64,000 nucleotides of DNA, from NCBI RefSeq assembly GCF_006716675.1, contig NZ_VFPM01000001.1:434001-498000 (forward strand). The letters are read 5' to 3'. Below the pieces are notes generated by a model that did not search any database, had not been told where the DNA came from, and saw only the letters and a list, made by a program, of their open reading frames with translations. Below are positions 46,806 to 55,834 of this stretch, in pieces. This DNA comes from Humibacillus xanthopallidus. Lineage in GTDB: Bacteria > Actinomycetota > Actinomycetes > Actinomycetales > Dermatophilaceae. The position numbers were made by a program, and so were the translations under genes. The stretch's first letter is position 1. Every line of letters starts with the position of its first letter.

Positions 46806-48866
46806 ATGTGCTTCTCCTGCCAGACCGCCGCCGTGCGGCTCGCCCCCGCTGACCGCGCCGGGCACGGAGGAACCAGCCCCGCGAGCCGGCCGGACGGCAT
46901 ACCCGCGGGGAGGGACGACGCCCCCGTCAACCCGGCGGGCCTGCCGACCGCCTATGAGCACGGCAACCGCCTGACGCCAGAGGGCACCACGGTCGACCCC
47001 ATCCTCGTCGAGATCGTCGAGGGCACGCTCGCGAGCGTCGAGATGGAGGTCGAGACCGCGATCGCCCGGACGTCACGCTCCCCCATGATCCGCGACGCGC
47101 ACGACTTCCGCGCCGGCATCCACGACCGCCAGCTGCGCAAGCTCACCGGCCGCTCCTACAGCGCCCTCGTGCATCCCGTCGTGCGCGACTTCCCGCTGGC
47201 GGAGATGGAGGAGGGCGACGTCTACTTCCACAACGACGTCTACGAGTCCGAGGGCGGCATCGGCCACCTGCCCGACCTCTGCGTCACCGTGCCCGTCTTC
47301 GCGGACGGCGAGGTCGTCGCCTTCGTGCAGGCCTTCGGGCACCACGACGACATCGGCGGTGGCGTGCCGGGGTCGATGCCGAGCCACGCGCGTTCGGTGT
47401 TCGAGGAAGGGCTCTCCGTACCGCCGATCAAACTGTGGGACAAGGGAGTTCCCAACGAGGCAGCACTGCGCATCATGACGCGCAACAGCCGTATGCCTGA
47501 CAGCCTCGCTGCCGACCTCGACGCCGAGTGCTCCGCCTGCCTCATGGGCGCGCGGCGCCTCGCCGAGCTGTTCGAACGCTACGGCCGCGACACGATCGAG
47601 GCGGCCTTCGACACCATCCTCGACCGGACCACCGAGACCTACCGCCGCGAGATCCTCAGCAAGATCCCCGACGGCACCTACGTCTGGGAGGACTACGCCG
47701 AGCACGACGGCGTCGACGAGCCGAGGCTGCACACCCAGCGGATCACGCTGACGAAGCAGTCGACCGGCGGGCCGGGGCGCTCCGACCAGTACCCCGAGGG
47801 CGGCCCGAAGCTCGTCATCGACTTCACCGGCACGGCGCCGCAGGCGAAGGGCCCGATCAACCACTGCGGCGACTACGTCGGCGGCAACTTCCTCAAGAAG
47901 TGGCTGGCGCCGATCCTGCGCAACCTCGCCGACACCCCCGAGCGGATGGCCGAGCTCGACGTCAACGAGGGCATCGTGCCGCTCATCGAGATGCGCTTCC
48001 CCGAGAAGGGCACCCTGCTCACCCCGATCTATCCCGCACCGACCAACGCCCGCACCTTCGTCATCCTGCGCCTGCTCGGTGTCCTCGCCGGCGTCGTCGC
48101 CAAGGCCGTCGACGGCAGGATGCCGGCCGACCAGGAGACGATCCGCTACACCGGGGTCTACGGCAAGGACCGCGACGGCAACGACTACCTCATGCGCGAG
48201 GTGCTCGGTGGCGGGTCGGGCGGGCGCTACTACGCCGACGGCGAGGACACCATCCACGTCGTCCCCGACAGCCGCAACCTGCCGACCGAGTTCACCGAGA
48301 GCCGCTTCCCGTTCATCGTCGAGCGCCTCGGCCTCGCCGTTGACTCAGGCGGTGCGGGGCTGCACCGCGGCGGTCTCGGCTACGAGAAGCACCTCCGCAT
48401 GCTCCAGGACGCGCGCTTCATGTCGATCGCGGACCGGTCCATCCTCGCCTGCTGGGGAGTCAAGGGTGGCAAGGCCGGCGCTTCCTTCGAGGTGACGATC
48501 GACCTCGGCGGCCCCGACGAGCGGGTGGTCGACGCCCTCGCGGACGCCGAGCCCGTGCGCGCCGGCCAGGTCATCCGCATCCGCACGACCGGTGGCGGCG
48601 GCTGGGGCGACCCCCTCGACCGGCCGCTCGCCGACGTCGAGCGCGACCTGCGCTGGGGCAAGGTGTCGTTCGCGGGCGCGCGTCGCGACTACGGCGTCGT
48701 CGCCACCGGCACCATCGACGAGCCGGTCATCGACGCCGAGGCGTCGGAGCAGCTGCGGGCGCAGCTGCGCTCCGAGCGGTTCGGTGAGCAGCCCTTCTTC
48801 GACCGGGGGCCTGGGTATGCCGCCCTGGCCGAGGGTCGCACGACCGCCGAGGTCGACTGGCTCTGA
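46806..48866 (+). CDS. hyuB: Hydantoinase/oxoprolinase subunit B with Cys-containing N-terminus
   Basis: A 686-residue HyuB subunit: TVDPILVEIVEGTLASVEMEVE, MIRDAHDFRAGIHDR, GDVYFHNDVYESEGGIGHLPD, QAFGHHDDIGGGVPGS and the C-terminal TTGGGGWGDPLDRP are characteristic. The first 50 residues are an unusual extension beginning MCFSCQ and continuing with low-complexity Pro/Gly/Ala sequence that includes a GTATGCCG-type site; a later start is possible but no good in-frame ATG or Shine-Dalgarno sequence is visible before the conserved block. Probably translated with hyuA. Confidence 0.88.
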   Translation: MCFSCQTAAVRLAPADRAGHGGTSPASRPDGIPAGRDDAPVNPAGLPTAYEHGNRLTPEGTTVDPILVEIVEGTLASVEMEVETAIARTSRSPMIRDAHDFRAGIHDRQLRKLTGRSYSALVHPVVRDFPLAEMEEGDVYFHNDVYESEGGIGHLPDLCVTVPVFADGEVVAFVQAFGHHDDIGGGVPGSMPSHARSVFEEGLSVPPIKLWDKGVPNEAALRIMTRNSRMPDSLAADLDAECSACLMGARRLAELFERYGRDTIEAAFDTILDRTTETYRREILSKIPDGTYVWEDYAEHDGVDEPRLHTQRITLTKQSTGGPGRSDQYPEGGPKLVIDFTGTAPQAKGPINHCGDYVGGNFLKKWLAPILRNLADTPERMAELDVNEGIVPLIEMRFPEKGTLLTPIYPAPTNARTFVILRLLGVLAGVVAKAVDGRMPADQETIRYTGVYGKDRDGNDYLMREVLGGGSGGRYYADGEDTIHVVPDSRNLPTEFTESRFPFIVERLGLAVDSGGAGLHRGGLGYEKHLRMLQDARFMSIADRSILACWGVKGGKAGASFEVTIDLGGPDERVVDALADAEPVRAGQVIRIRTTGGGGWGDPLDRPLADVERDLRWGKVSFAGARRDYGVVATGTIDEPVIDAEASEQLRAQLRSERFGEQPFFDRGPGYAALAEGRTTAEVDWL

Positions 48867-48924
48867 CCTCTCACCCCCGGTGGCCCTGCACGTCAGGGGC
48901 GCCGGAGTCAGGGGGCGCGGCCCG

Positions 48925-49170
48925 TCAGTCGATGTCGCGTTCCTCGATCGTCTGACGCACCGTGTGCGTCGGCGTCGCAGAGCCCGCCGGGCGCTCCTCC
49001 CGCGTGACGATGCGCTGGCGACGGCTGCCCTTGCGCGCGTGCCAGATCATGCCGCCTCCGGCGACCATGAGGATGATGCCGACGATGGTCAGGTTGATCA
49101 CCGAGGTGTTGGCCCGCACCGCGAAGGTGAGGATCGCCCCCAGCACCGCGAGCACGACTCCGGGTCCCAC
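48925..49170 (-). CDS. DUF6458-like small membrane protein
   Basis: An 81-residue protein with two hydrophobic segments (GVVLAVLGAILTFAV and LTIVGIILMVAGGGMIW) joined by RANTSVIN and a basic tail ARKGSRRQR. This is the layout of DUF6458-type actinobacterial proteins. Start GTG 49170 has GGAGG 6 nt upstream. Function unknown; it converges on hyuB. Confidence 0.75.
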   Translation of the reverse strand: MGPGVVLAVLGAILTFAVRANTSVINLTIVGIILMVAGGGMIWHARKGSRRQRIVTREERPAGSATPTHTVRQTIEERDID

Positions 49171-49308
49171 AGTCCACCTCCGTGACGACGGCAGCACACG
49201 CCGCTTGCTCTCTCTCCGAAGAGATTACATCCGCTTCCCTACCCGTGGCGCCCCAGCACCCACCGTCGTCAGGGCCGGAAAGCGCTTCCCGGTGCGGGTC
49301 GCGCCCAG

Positions 49309-49352
49309 GCAGGCCCCGACGCAGGCCACGACGCAGGCCACGACGCAGCCCA
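49309..49352 (+). repeat. 12-bp tandem repeat
   Basis: GCAGGCCACGAC repeated at 49309, 49321 and 49333, plus a partial fourth unit; the first unit has one mismatch. Intergenic. Confidence 0.8.
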
Positions 49353-49459
49353 CTCTGCATCCGGGAGGCACCCACGCATCAGCCCTGCCGGGACAATGTG
49401 CCAACGGGAGCGCCCGGGTTGGGCAGGACGTGACAACGCGACCCCGGGGGTCCGCTGCC

Positions 49460-49465
49460 TAGGCT
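49460..49465 (+). promoter_or_regulatory. -10 box upstream of the arcC leader ORF
   Basis: TAGGCT, 6 nt before the ATG at 49472, the same spacing as the other leaderless promoters in the window. Confidence 0.5.
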
Positions 49466-49471
49466 CACCGC

Positions 49472-49507
49472 ATGACGAGCGCCTTCCCCCTGCGAGGCAC
49501 GCCGTGA
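49472..49507 (+). CDS. Eleven-codon leaderless leader peptide before carbamate kinase
   Basis: The ORF encodes [11 protein letters not shown] and its TGA stop overlaps the GTG start of carbamate kinase (GTGA). The TAGGCT box places transcription start at its ATG. A GAGG sequence inside the leader is 7 nt before the arcC GTG. The likely role is to load ribosomes and couple arcC translation to a leaderless message. It has no obvious attenuation features such as a run of one codon. Confidence 0.5.
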   Translation: MTSAFPLRGTP

Positions 49508-50469
49508 GGGCAGTCGTGGCGCTGGGCGGCAACGCGATGATCGCGCCCGACGGCACGGCCAGCCCGGAAGCGCAGCGCGCCGCCATCGCCGTGGCGATGG
49601 GGCCGGTCGCCGACCTCGTGGCAGCCGGACACGACATCGTCGTCACCCACGGCAACGGACCGCAGGTGGGCAACCTGCTCGTCAAGAACGCCCTGGCCGC
49701 GCAGGTCGTGCCGCCGGTGCCGCTCGACTGGTGCGGCGCCCAGACCCAGGGCACCATCGGCTTCACCATCCTCGACGAGCTCGAGGCCGCCCTCGCAGCG
49801 CGTGGAGCGACCCGCCCCGTCGCGGCTCTCGTGTCGCGCACTCGGGTCGACGCCGACGACCCGGGATTCGACCGACCGACGAAGCCCGTCGGCCGCTACC
49901 TCCCGCGAGACCAGGCCCAGGTGCTCGTCGAACACGGCGAACGATGGGAGGACCGGGGGTCCAAGGGGTGGCGTCGCGTCGTCGCCTCTCCCGAGCCGCT
50001 CGAGGTGCTCGAGACGCCGACGGTGCTGACGCTGCTCGCCGCCGGTCACGTCGTCATCGCGGCCGGCGGCGGCGGCATACCCGTGGTGCGGCAGGCCGAC
50101 GGCACCCTGCGCGGGGTCGAGGCGGTCATCGACAAGGACCTCACGGCGGCGCTGCTCGCCACGGCTGTCAGAGCCGACGTCCTCGTCATCGCCACGGACG
50201 TCGAGCACGTCGCCGTGGGCTGGGGCACTCCGCACGAGCGAGCGCTCGGCGCCGTCTCCCCCGAGGAGCTCGAGCGGTATGCCGCCCAAGGCGAGTTCGC
50301 CTCTGGCTCAATGGGTCCCAAGGTCGAGGCCGCGCTGCGCTTCGTGCGCTCCGGTGGGGCTCGCTCGGTCATCACCGATCTGCACCGCATCGCCGACGCC
50401 CTGGCCGGAGACTCCGGCGCGGCCGGTCGGGTCGGCACCATCATCGAAAACCCTGAAAGAGAAAGGTGA
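49504..50469 (+). CDS. arcC: Carbamate kinase
   Basis: Transfers the phosphate of carbamoyl phosphate to ADP, giving ATP, CO2 and ammonia. The family motifs [39 protein letters not shown] and [12 protein letters not shown] are present; length is 321 aa. No arginine deiminase or catabolic ornithine transcarbamylase is nearby, so its carbamoyl phosphate must come from elsewhere. The FdrA-YlbE/DUF2877 system in the same supercluster is the obvious source, as in E. coli where the kinase gene is adjacent to allFGH. Start GTG 49504 overlaps the leader ORF stop, and the stop overlaps the barbiturase gene start. Confidence 0.94.
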   Translation: MRAVVALGGNAMIAPDGTASPEAQRAAIAVAMGPVADLVAAGHDIVVTHGNGPQVGNLLVKNALAAQVVPPVPLDWCGAQTQGTIGFTILDELEAALAARGATRPVAALVSRTRVDADDPGFDRPTKPVGRYLPRDQAQVLVEHGERWEDRGSKGWRRVVASPEPLEVLETPTVLTLLAAGHVVIAAGGGGIPVVRQADGTLRGVEAVIDKDLTAALLATAVRADVLVIATDVEHVAVGWGTPHERALGAVSPEELERYAAQGEFASGSMGPKVEAALRFVRSGGARSVITDLHRIADALAGDSGAAGRVGTIIENPERER

Positions 50470-51611
50470 TCCACGTGCCCGATGCCATCGAGGTCCGCAA
50501 GGTCCCCATCCACTCCGTCGCGGACGCCTCCGAGCTCGCCCGGCTGATCGACGACGGCGTCATGGCGGCCGACCGAGTCATCGCCATCATCGGCAAGACG
50601 GAGGGCAACGGCGGCGTCAACGACTACACCCGCATCATCGCCGACAAGGCGTTCCGCGAGGTGCTCGTCGAGAAGGGTGCCCCGGCCGACCAGGTGCGCC
50701 AGGTGCCCATCGTCTGGTCCGGCGGCACCGACGGCGTCATCAGCCCTCACGCCACCATCTTCGCGACGGTGCCGCCCGAGCAGGTCGAGCCCTCCGACGA
50801 GCCGCGACTCACCGTGGGCTTCGCGATGAGCGAGCCCCTCCTGCCCGAGGAGATCGGGTATGTCGCGATGGTCACCAAGGTGGCCGACGCCGTCAAGGTC
50901 GCGATGGAGCGGGCCGGCATCACCGACCCGGCCGACGTGCACTACGTGCAGACGAAGACGCCGCTCCTGACGATCCACACGATCCGCGACGCCAAGTCGC
51001 GCGGCCACGAGGTCTGGACCGAGCACACCCACGAGTCGATGGACCTGTCCAACGGCACCACCGCACTCGGCATCGCCGTGGCCCTCGGCGAGATCGAGAT
51101 GCCGACGGACGCCGACATCATGCGCGACCGCTCGCTCTTCTCCTCCGTCGCGTCCTGCAGCTCCGGCGTCGAGCTCGACCAGGCGCAGGTGGTCGTCGTC
51201 GGCAACGCCCGGGGCATCGGTGGCCGCTACCGCATCGGGCACTCGGTGATGCGCGACGCCCTCGACGCCGATGGCATCTGGGAGGCCATCAAGGACGCCG
51301 GGCTCGACCTGCCGGACCGCCCGCACTGGACCGATCTGCAGGGCCGCCTCGTCAACGTCTTCCTCAAGTGCGAGGTGAGCCAGGACGGTCAGGTGCACGG
51401 TCGGCGCAACGCGATGCTCGACGACTCCGACGTGCACTGGCACCGCCAGATCAAGTCGGCGGTCGGCGGCGTCACGGCGTCGGTGACGGGTGACCCCGCG
51501 GTCTTCGTCTCGGTGTCCGCTGCCCACCAGGGTCCCGACGGGGGTGGCCCGGTCGCGGCCATCATCGACGTGGGGCAGGGCGAGCCCACTGGTTACACCT
51601 GGTCGCGCTGA
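50466..51611 (+). CDS. Ring-opening amidohydrolase (barbiturase / cyanuric acid hydrolase family)
   Basis: A 381-residue member of the AtzD/TrzD/Bar family, which hydrolyses the ring of barbiturate or cyanurate using three Ser-Lys pairs in three repeated domains. Visible blocks: [15 protein letters not shown] and [16 protein letters not shown] in domain 1, [20 protein letters not shown] in domain 2, and [20 protein letters not shown] followed by [12 protein letters not shown] in domain 3. Barbiturase and cyanuric acid hydrolase cannot be separated by eye; the Mo hydroxylase and uracil-type permease argue for barbiturate. The start overlaps the arcC stop (GTGA), so ring opening and carbamoyl phosphate use are co-expressed. 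Confidence 0.9.
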   Translation: MIHVPDAIEVRKVPIHSVADASELARLIDDGVMAADRVIAIIGKTEGNGGVNDYTRIIADKAFREVLVEKGAPADQVRQVPIVWSGGTDGVISPHATIFATVPPEQVEPSDEPRLTVGFAMSEPLLPEEIGYVAMVTKVADAVKVAMERAGITDPADVHYVQTKTPLLTIHTIRDAKSRGHEVWTEHTHESMDLSNGTTALGIAVALGEIEMPTDADIMRDRSLFSSVASCSSGVELDQAQVVVVGNARGIGGRYRIGHSVMRDALDADGIWEAIKDAGLDLPDRPHWTDLQGRLVNVFLKCEVSQDGQVHGRRNAMLDDSDVHWHRQIKSAVGGVTASVTGDPAVFVSVSAAHQGPDGGGPVAAIIDVGQGEPTGYTWSR

Positions 51612-51618
51612 CCGCACC

Positions 51619-51705
51619 CCGATCGAGATAGCAATCCGTCGCGCCCGGGGCCAATCGAAAGAGCACTTCGTCGGCCCAGCCCCGCGGTCGACGCGCTCTC
51701 TCGAC
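51619..51705. repeat. REP-like element A, three copies
   Basis: Copies near 51621 (ATCGAGATAGCAATCCG), 51652 (ATCGAAAGAGCACTTCG) and an inverted degenerate copy near 51688, filling the convergent gap between the barbiturase and EamA genes. Confidence 0.8.
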
Positions 51706-51727
51706 CGGGGGGCGGCAGCTCTTCCGA

Positions 51728-52693
51728 TCAGCGCTCGGTGACGACGAGGGCCTCCTCGGCGCGGTCGGGAACGGCGACCGAAGGCTGCTCCGAGCGGTGC
51801 TCGTGCACCGCGAGCCCGACGACCGAGGCGAGCACCACGACGAAGCCGAGCCACTGCGAGCCCGTCAGGGTGGCATCGAGTGCCACGACGCCGACGAGGG
51901 CCGCCGTCAGCGGGAACGCCAGCTCGGCGAGCGTCGCCCGTGATGCCGGCGTGCGACCGAGGGCGCGGTAGTAGAGCAGGAGCGCCAGCAGTCCCGGGAA
52001 GATCGCGAGCAGCAGGATGTTGGGCACGGCCTCCGTGCCGATGGCGAGCGAGGTCGAGGTGAGGCCGCTCAGCGCGAGCAGCGAGAGCAGGCCGACGCCG
52101 AAGCGCAGGGCGGTGAGGTGCGAGAAGCTCAGTTCGGCGCTGGCTGCGCGGCCGAGCACCGTGCCCGCCGCCCAGAGCGTCGCGGCCCCCACGGCGAGAG
52201 CGGCCGCCGTCGCGCTCGACACGCTGACACCCAGCGGGTCCGCGAAGGCGAGCAGCCACGCCCCCACGACAGCCGGGACCGCGAAGAACGCGAAGCTGCG
52301 CTTCAGCCGCTCCCCGAGCAGCAGAGCTGCGAGAGCCAGGGCGATGAGGGGCTGGAGCTTCTGGAGCACTTGCGGCGTGATCGGGTCACCCATGCGGAAG
52401 GCCGCCGTGAAGAGCGTCGTCGCGAGCGCCGAGGAACCGGCCCCGATGACGAGCACGCTCACCTTGGTCCGCGTGCTGGAGGCCAGCAGCTGACGCACGG
52501 CCGGGACCAGCCACGGGCTGACGAGCACGACGAGGACGAGGTGCTCCCAGAAGACGACTGCGAGCGCTGGGTACTCCTTGGCCAGCGGTCCGCGCCACAG
52601 CGCGGACAGGCCCCAGAACGAAGCGGCCAGGGCGACGAGCCAGGTGAGGTCACTGCGGCCGGCGCCGCGCCGGGCGAGGTCGGTGTCGGTCAT
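51728..52693 (-). CDS. EamA/DMT family transporter
   Basis: A 321-residue protein with ten membrane helices in two EamA repeats (first from WLVALAASFWGLSALWRG, second from AAALAVGAATLWAAGTVLGR). Such proteins export or import small metabolites; substrate unknown. It is flanked on both sides by REP-like elements. A role in exporting a catabolic product is possible but there is no coupling to the cluster. Confidence 0.88.
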   Translation of the reverse strand: MTDTDLARRGAGRSDLTWLVALAASFWGLSALWRGPLAKEYPALAVVFWEHLVLVVLVSPWLVPAVRQLLASSTRTKVSVLVIGAGSSALATTLFTAAFRMGDPITPQVLQKLQPLIALALAALLLGERLKRSFAFFAVPAVVGAWLLAFADPLGVSVSSATAAALAVGAATLWAAGTVLGRAASAELSFSHLTALRFGVGLLSLLALSGLTSTSLAIGTEAVPNILLLAIFPGLLALLLYYRALGRTPASRATLAELAFPLTAALVGVVALDATLTGSQWLGFVVVLASVVGLAVHEHRSEQPSVAVPDRAEEALVVTER

Positions 52694-52738
52694 GCAGGTC
52701 AGCCTGCCACCCGACGCCAGCCATCCGCACGCCCCACC

Positions 52739-52817
52739 CCGATCGAAAGAGCAGTCCGTCGGCCCCTCGGGGACCCCGCGCTCGCGCGCCCCGGCGACGA
52801 ACTGCTCTTTCGATGAG
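52739..52817. repeat. REP-like element A, inverted pair
   Basis: ATCGAAAGAGCAGTCCG at 52741 faces GACGAACTGCTCTTTCGAT at 52797-52815, at the 3' end of purH and upstream of the EamA gene. Confidence 0.85.
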
Positions 52818-52821
52818 GGGG

Positions 52822-54438
52822 TCAGTGGGCGAAGTGACGGGTGCCGGTGAAGTACATCGTGACGCCGGCCGCCTGAGCCGCTGCGATGACCTCCTCGTCG
52901 CGGATCGAGCCGCCGGGCGCGACGACGGCACGCACCCCCGCGTCGAGCAGGATCTGGAGTCCGTCGGCGAAGGGGAAGAACGCGTCGGAGGCCGCCACCG
53001 AGCCGCGCGCCCGCTCCTCGGCTCGTCGCACCGCGAGGTAGCAGGAGTCGACCCGGTTGACCTGACCCATGCCGACACCGACCGCCGCACCGTCGTGGGC
53101 GAGCAGGATCGCGTTGGACTTCACGGCGCGGATCGCACGCCAGGCGAACTGCAGGTCGGCGAACGTCGCGTCGTCAGCAGCCTCGCCGGCCACGAGACGC
53201 CAGGCCGACGCGTCGTCGCCGCCCGTCACCGCTCCGTCCTCGCCGCGCACGACGGCGTCGACCCGATCGACCGTCTGCACGAGCAGGCCCCCGCTGATCG
53301 GCCGGGTCTCGACGCGGTCCGCGTTCTCGGCCAGGCCGGCAGGCAGGCGCAGGATCCGGAGGTTCTTCTTCGCGGTGAGGATCTCGAGCGCCTCGGGCTC
53401 GTAGTCGGGCGCGATGATGACCTCGGTGAAGACCGGCTTCGCGGCGGCCGCCATCGCCACCGTCACCGTGCGGTTCGCGGCGATGATGCCGCCGTAGGCA
53501 CTGACCGGGTCGGTCGCGTGCGCCCGCTCGTAGGCCTCCTCGATCGTGCCTCCGACCGCGATGCCGCACGGGTTGGCGTGCTTGATGATGGCGACCGTCG
53601 GCTGGTCGCCGTGGTCGTGGGCAGCCCGCACGGCGGCGTCGGTGTCGACGTAGTTGTTGTAGGACATCTCCTTGCCGTGCAGCTGCTCGGCAGAGGCGAC
53701 ACCAGGACGCCAGTGGCGGTAGAGGGCAGCCTGCTGGTGCGGGTTCTCGCCGTAGCGCAGGGCCGCCGTGCGGTCGAAGCTCGCGCCCGTCCACGCCGGG
53801 AAGCCGGTGCCATCGGTCGTGTCGGCGTACGCGTTGCCCATCCAGCTGGCCACCGCGACGTCGTAGGACGCCGTGTGCACGAACGCCTCGGCCGCGAGTC
53901 GCTGGCGCTGGGTCAGGGTGAAGCCACCGGCTCCGAGGGCCTCGACGACCTCGCCGTATGCCGTCGGGCTCGTCACGATCGCGACGCTCGGGTGGTTCTT
54001 GGCCGCGGCACGCACCATCGACGGGCCGCCGATGTCGATCTGCTCGATGCACTCGTCGGGCGTCGCGCCCGAGGCGACGGTCTCGCGGAACGGGTAGAGG
54101 TTGACGACGACGAGCTCGAACGGCTCGACCCCGAGATCGGCGAGCTGCTGGACGTGGTCGTCCTTGCGGGTGTCGGCGAGGATGCCTGCGTGCACCTTGG
54201 GGTGCAGGGTCTTGACGCGGCCCTCGAGGCACTCCGGGAAGCCGGTCAGCTGCTCGACGGGAGTGACCTCGATGCCGAGGGCGGCGATCGTCCTCGCGGT
54301 CGAGCCGGTCGACACGATGCCGACGCCTGCGGCATCGAGCGCGCGGGCGAGGTCCTCGAGACCGGTCTTGTCGTAGACGGAGACGAGCGCGCGCCTGATC
54401 GGACGGCGGCCGTCGGTGGCACCTGTTGCGGTGGTCAT
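52822..54438 (-). CDS. purH: AICAR formyltransferase / IMP cyclohydrolase
   Basis: The bifunctional enzyme of the last two steps of IMP synthesis. The cyclohydrolase domain has [44 protein letters not shown] and [15 protein letters not shown]; the transformylase domain has [35 protein letters not shown]-type and [18 protein letters not shown]. Length 538 aa is standard. AGGAG precedes the ATG at 54438. It follows purN, although REP-like elements fill the 230-bp gap between them. Confidence 0.97.
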   Translation of the reverse strand: MTTATGATDGRRPIRRALVSVYDKTGLEDLARALDAAGVGIVSTGSTARTIAALGIEVTPVEQLTGFPECLEGRVKTLHPKVHAGILADTRKDDHVQQLADLGVEPFELVVVNLYPFRETVASGATPDECIEQIDIGGPSMVRAAAKNHPSVAIVTSPTAYGEVVEALGAGGFTLTQRQRLAAEAFVHTASYDVAVASWMGNAYADTTDGTGFPAWTGASFDRTAALRYGENPHQQAALYRHWRPGVASAEQLHGKEMSYNNYVDTDAAVRAAHDHGDQPTVAIIKHANPCGIAVGGTIEEAYERAHATDPVSAYGGIIAANRTVTVAMAAAAKPVFTEVIIAPDYEPEALEILTAKKNLRILRLPAGLAENADRVETRPISGGLLVQTVDRVDAVVRGEDGAVTGGDDASAWRLVAGEAADDATFADLQFAWRAIRAVKSNAILLAHDGAAVGVGMGQVNRVDSCYLAVRRAEERARGSVAASDAFFPFADGLQILLDAGVRAVVAPGGSIRDEEVIAAAQAAGVTMYFTGTRHFAH

Positions 54439-54593
54439 GACTGCACTCCTGGGTCGTGTGACGTCGGTCGGTCCGTGGCCCCCAGAGGGGTTCGCACGGT
54501 ATCGATCTCGCGAGGCACCCAGGCGTTCGATGCTCCCGACGTCACTCCCCGGTGGTCACCCACCTGCGCCAGTCGTGTGCGACCAGCCTACCG

Positions 54594-54671
54594 TCGATCG
54601 AGAGCAGCTCGTCACGGCCGACGGACTGCTCTCTCGATCGACGTGGTGCCGACGGACTGCTCTCTCGATCA
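54594..54671. repeat. REP-like element A, three copies
   Basis: One copy near 54597 and two inverted copies (54620-54638 and 54651-54669). The last contains the purN stop codon, which reads TGATCGAGAGAG on the minus strand. Confidence 0.85.
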
Positions 54672-55319
54672 GCCGATGCGAACTCGTCGACCCTCGACGG
54701 CGAAGCCCTCCCGGGCGAGCCGGGCCACCATCTCGACGAGCAGGTCGCGCTCCTGCACCTTGATCCGCTCGTGGAGGCTCTCCTCGGTGTCGTCGTCGTC
54801 GACGGTGACGACGCGCTGCTCGATGATCGGCCCGGTGTCGACGCCGGCATCGACGACGTGGCACGTCGTGCCGGTCACCTTGACCCCGTAGGCGAGGGCG
54901 TCGCGCACGCCGTGCGCGCCGGGGAAGCTCGGCAGCAGGGCCGGATGCGTGTTGATGACCGGCTGCGCGCCCAGCGTGGCCGGCCCGAGGATCCGCATGA
55001 AGCCCGCGGTCACGACGAAACGGGGGCCCGCAGCCGAGACGTGCTCGGCGAGGGCGACGTCCCATGCGCCGCGGTCCGCGAAGTCTCCCGGAGGGCACAC
55101 GAACGTCGGTATGCCGGCCCGCGCGGCACGCTCGATGCCCTCGCACGGGCGGTCGGCCCCCACTGCGGCGATGCGCACGGGGTAGTCGGAGCCCGACGCG
55201 GCGTCGATGAGCGCCTGCAGCAGGGTGCCCGAGCCCGACACGAGCACGACGACCGGCACGTCGCCGCCGCGGCCCTGATCGACGACGGTGGTCGGATCGC
55301 TGGCGGCGGCGTTCGTCAC
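54669..55319 (-). CDS. purN: Phosphoribosylglycinamide formyltransferase
   Basis: Uses 10-formyl-tetrahydrofolate to formylate GAR in purine synthesis. Motifs: VVVLVSGSGTLLQALIDA, VVTAGFMRILGP, the catalytic region VINTHPALLPSFPGAHGVRDAL and GTTCHVVDAGVDTGPIIEQ. Length 216 aa is normal. The GTG 55319 start is supported by TAGACT 6 nt upstream, giving a leaderless message. Confidence 0.96.
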   Translation of the reverse strand: MTNAAASDPTTVVDQGRGGDVPVVVLVSGSGTLLQALIDAASGSDYPVRIAAVGADRPCEGIERAARAGIPTFVCPPGDFADRGAWDVALAEHVSAAGPRFVVTAGFMRILGPATLGAQPVINTHPALLPSFPGAHGVRDALAYGVKVTGTTCHVVDAGVDTGPIIEQRVVTVDDDDTEESLHERIKVQERDLLVEMVARLAREGFAVEGRRVRIG

Positions 55320-55325
55320 GGCCCG

Positions 55326-55331
55326 AGTCTA
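55326..55331 (-). promoter_or_regulatory. -10 box of leaderless promoter for purN
   Basis: TAGACT on the minus strand, 6 nt before GTG 55319. Confidence 0.6.
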
Positions 55332-55414
55332 GCCACGCGGACCAGCTCCGCTAGGCCGTCGACGGACGGGGCCCTGCCGACCGACCGCCCGCGCCCGTGG
55401 GCGAGGATGGGGCC

Positions 55415-55807
55415 ATGACCGAGCCGAGCCGCGAGCAGGAGATCGTCCTCGCCCGAGAGCGCGCGAAGCGGTCCCTGCCGCTCATCGGCTTCGTGCTGCT
55501 CGGACTCCTCGCGATCTCGCTGCCGCTCCCGAAGCGCTTCGTGGCCGCCCTGCCACTGCTCGTCGCCGCCTACCTCAGCGTGCAGCTCCTCCGCTTCCTC
55601 AAGGACCGTCCGACGAGCGAGAAGCTCTGGACGGCCCTCAGCCTCGGCATCATCGTCGCGATGCTGCTGACGCTCGTCGTGCAGGTCGTCTTCTACGGAC
55701 CGGTCAGCGACTACGAGCAGTGCTACGACCAGGCGCAGACCGCCACGGCGCGCGCCTCGTGCGAGCAGCTCCAGCGCTCCGGACTGCTCGGCACCCTGCT
55801 CAACTGA
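55415..55807 (+). CDS. Small four-helix hypothetical membrane protein
   Basis: A 130-residue protein with a basic N-terminus, membrane segments LPLIGFVLLGLLAISLPL, FVAALPLLVAAYLSVQLL and LSLGIIVAMLLTLVVQVVF, and a C-terminal tail with two cysteines (EQCYDQAQTATARASCEQL) likely forming a disulfide. No family recognised. The ATG at 55415 is preceded at 6 nt by GAGGAT, a weak -10 candidate. Confidence 0.6.
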   Translation: MTEPSREQEIVLARERAKRSLPLIGFVLLGLLAISLPLPKRFVAALPLLVAAYLSVQLLRFLKDRPTSEKLWTALSLGIIVAMLLTLVVQVVFYGPVSDYEQCYDQAQTATARASCEQLQRSGLLGTLLN

Positions 55808-55834
55808 CGAGCCGGCTCACCTGACCCGTGCTGC

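Larger units (their letters stand above)
49171..49471. other. Intergenic region upstream of the arcC-barbiturase operon
   Basis: About 300 bp with no gene. It contains a 12-bp tandem repeat at 49309-49352 and, at its right end, the promoter of a leaderless leader ORF before carbamate kinase. Confidence 0.6.

Noticed and set aside
44669..48866. Acetone or acetophenone carboxylase
   Set aside because: Only two HyuA/HyuB-type genes are present, with no third subunit gene, and the neighbours concern nitrogen heterocycles.
49309..49352. 12-bp tandem repeat as a replication origin iteron or regulatory array
   Set aside because: Only three full units, GC-rich, with no dnaA boxes or rep gene; it looks like ordinary slippage in intergenic DNA.
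49504..50469. Carbamate kinase as part of an arginine deiminase pathway
   Set aside because: No arginine deiminase, catabolic ornithine transcarbamylase or arginine/ornithine antiporter is nearby; the gene overlaps the barbiturase gene instead.
27138..51611. Classical purine/allantoin degradation cluster
   Set aside because: PucR, a Mo hydroxylase and the AllFGH homologues fit superficially, but no uricase, allantoinase, allantoate hydrolase or ureidoglycolate enzymes are visible, whereas a barbiturase-family enzyme is.
52822..55319. purH and purN as part of the catabolic cluster
   Set aside because: They are biosynthetic, on the opposite strand, and purN has its own leaderless promoter; proximity is probably incidental.
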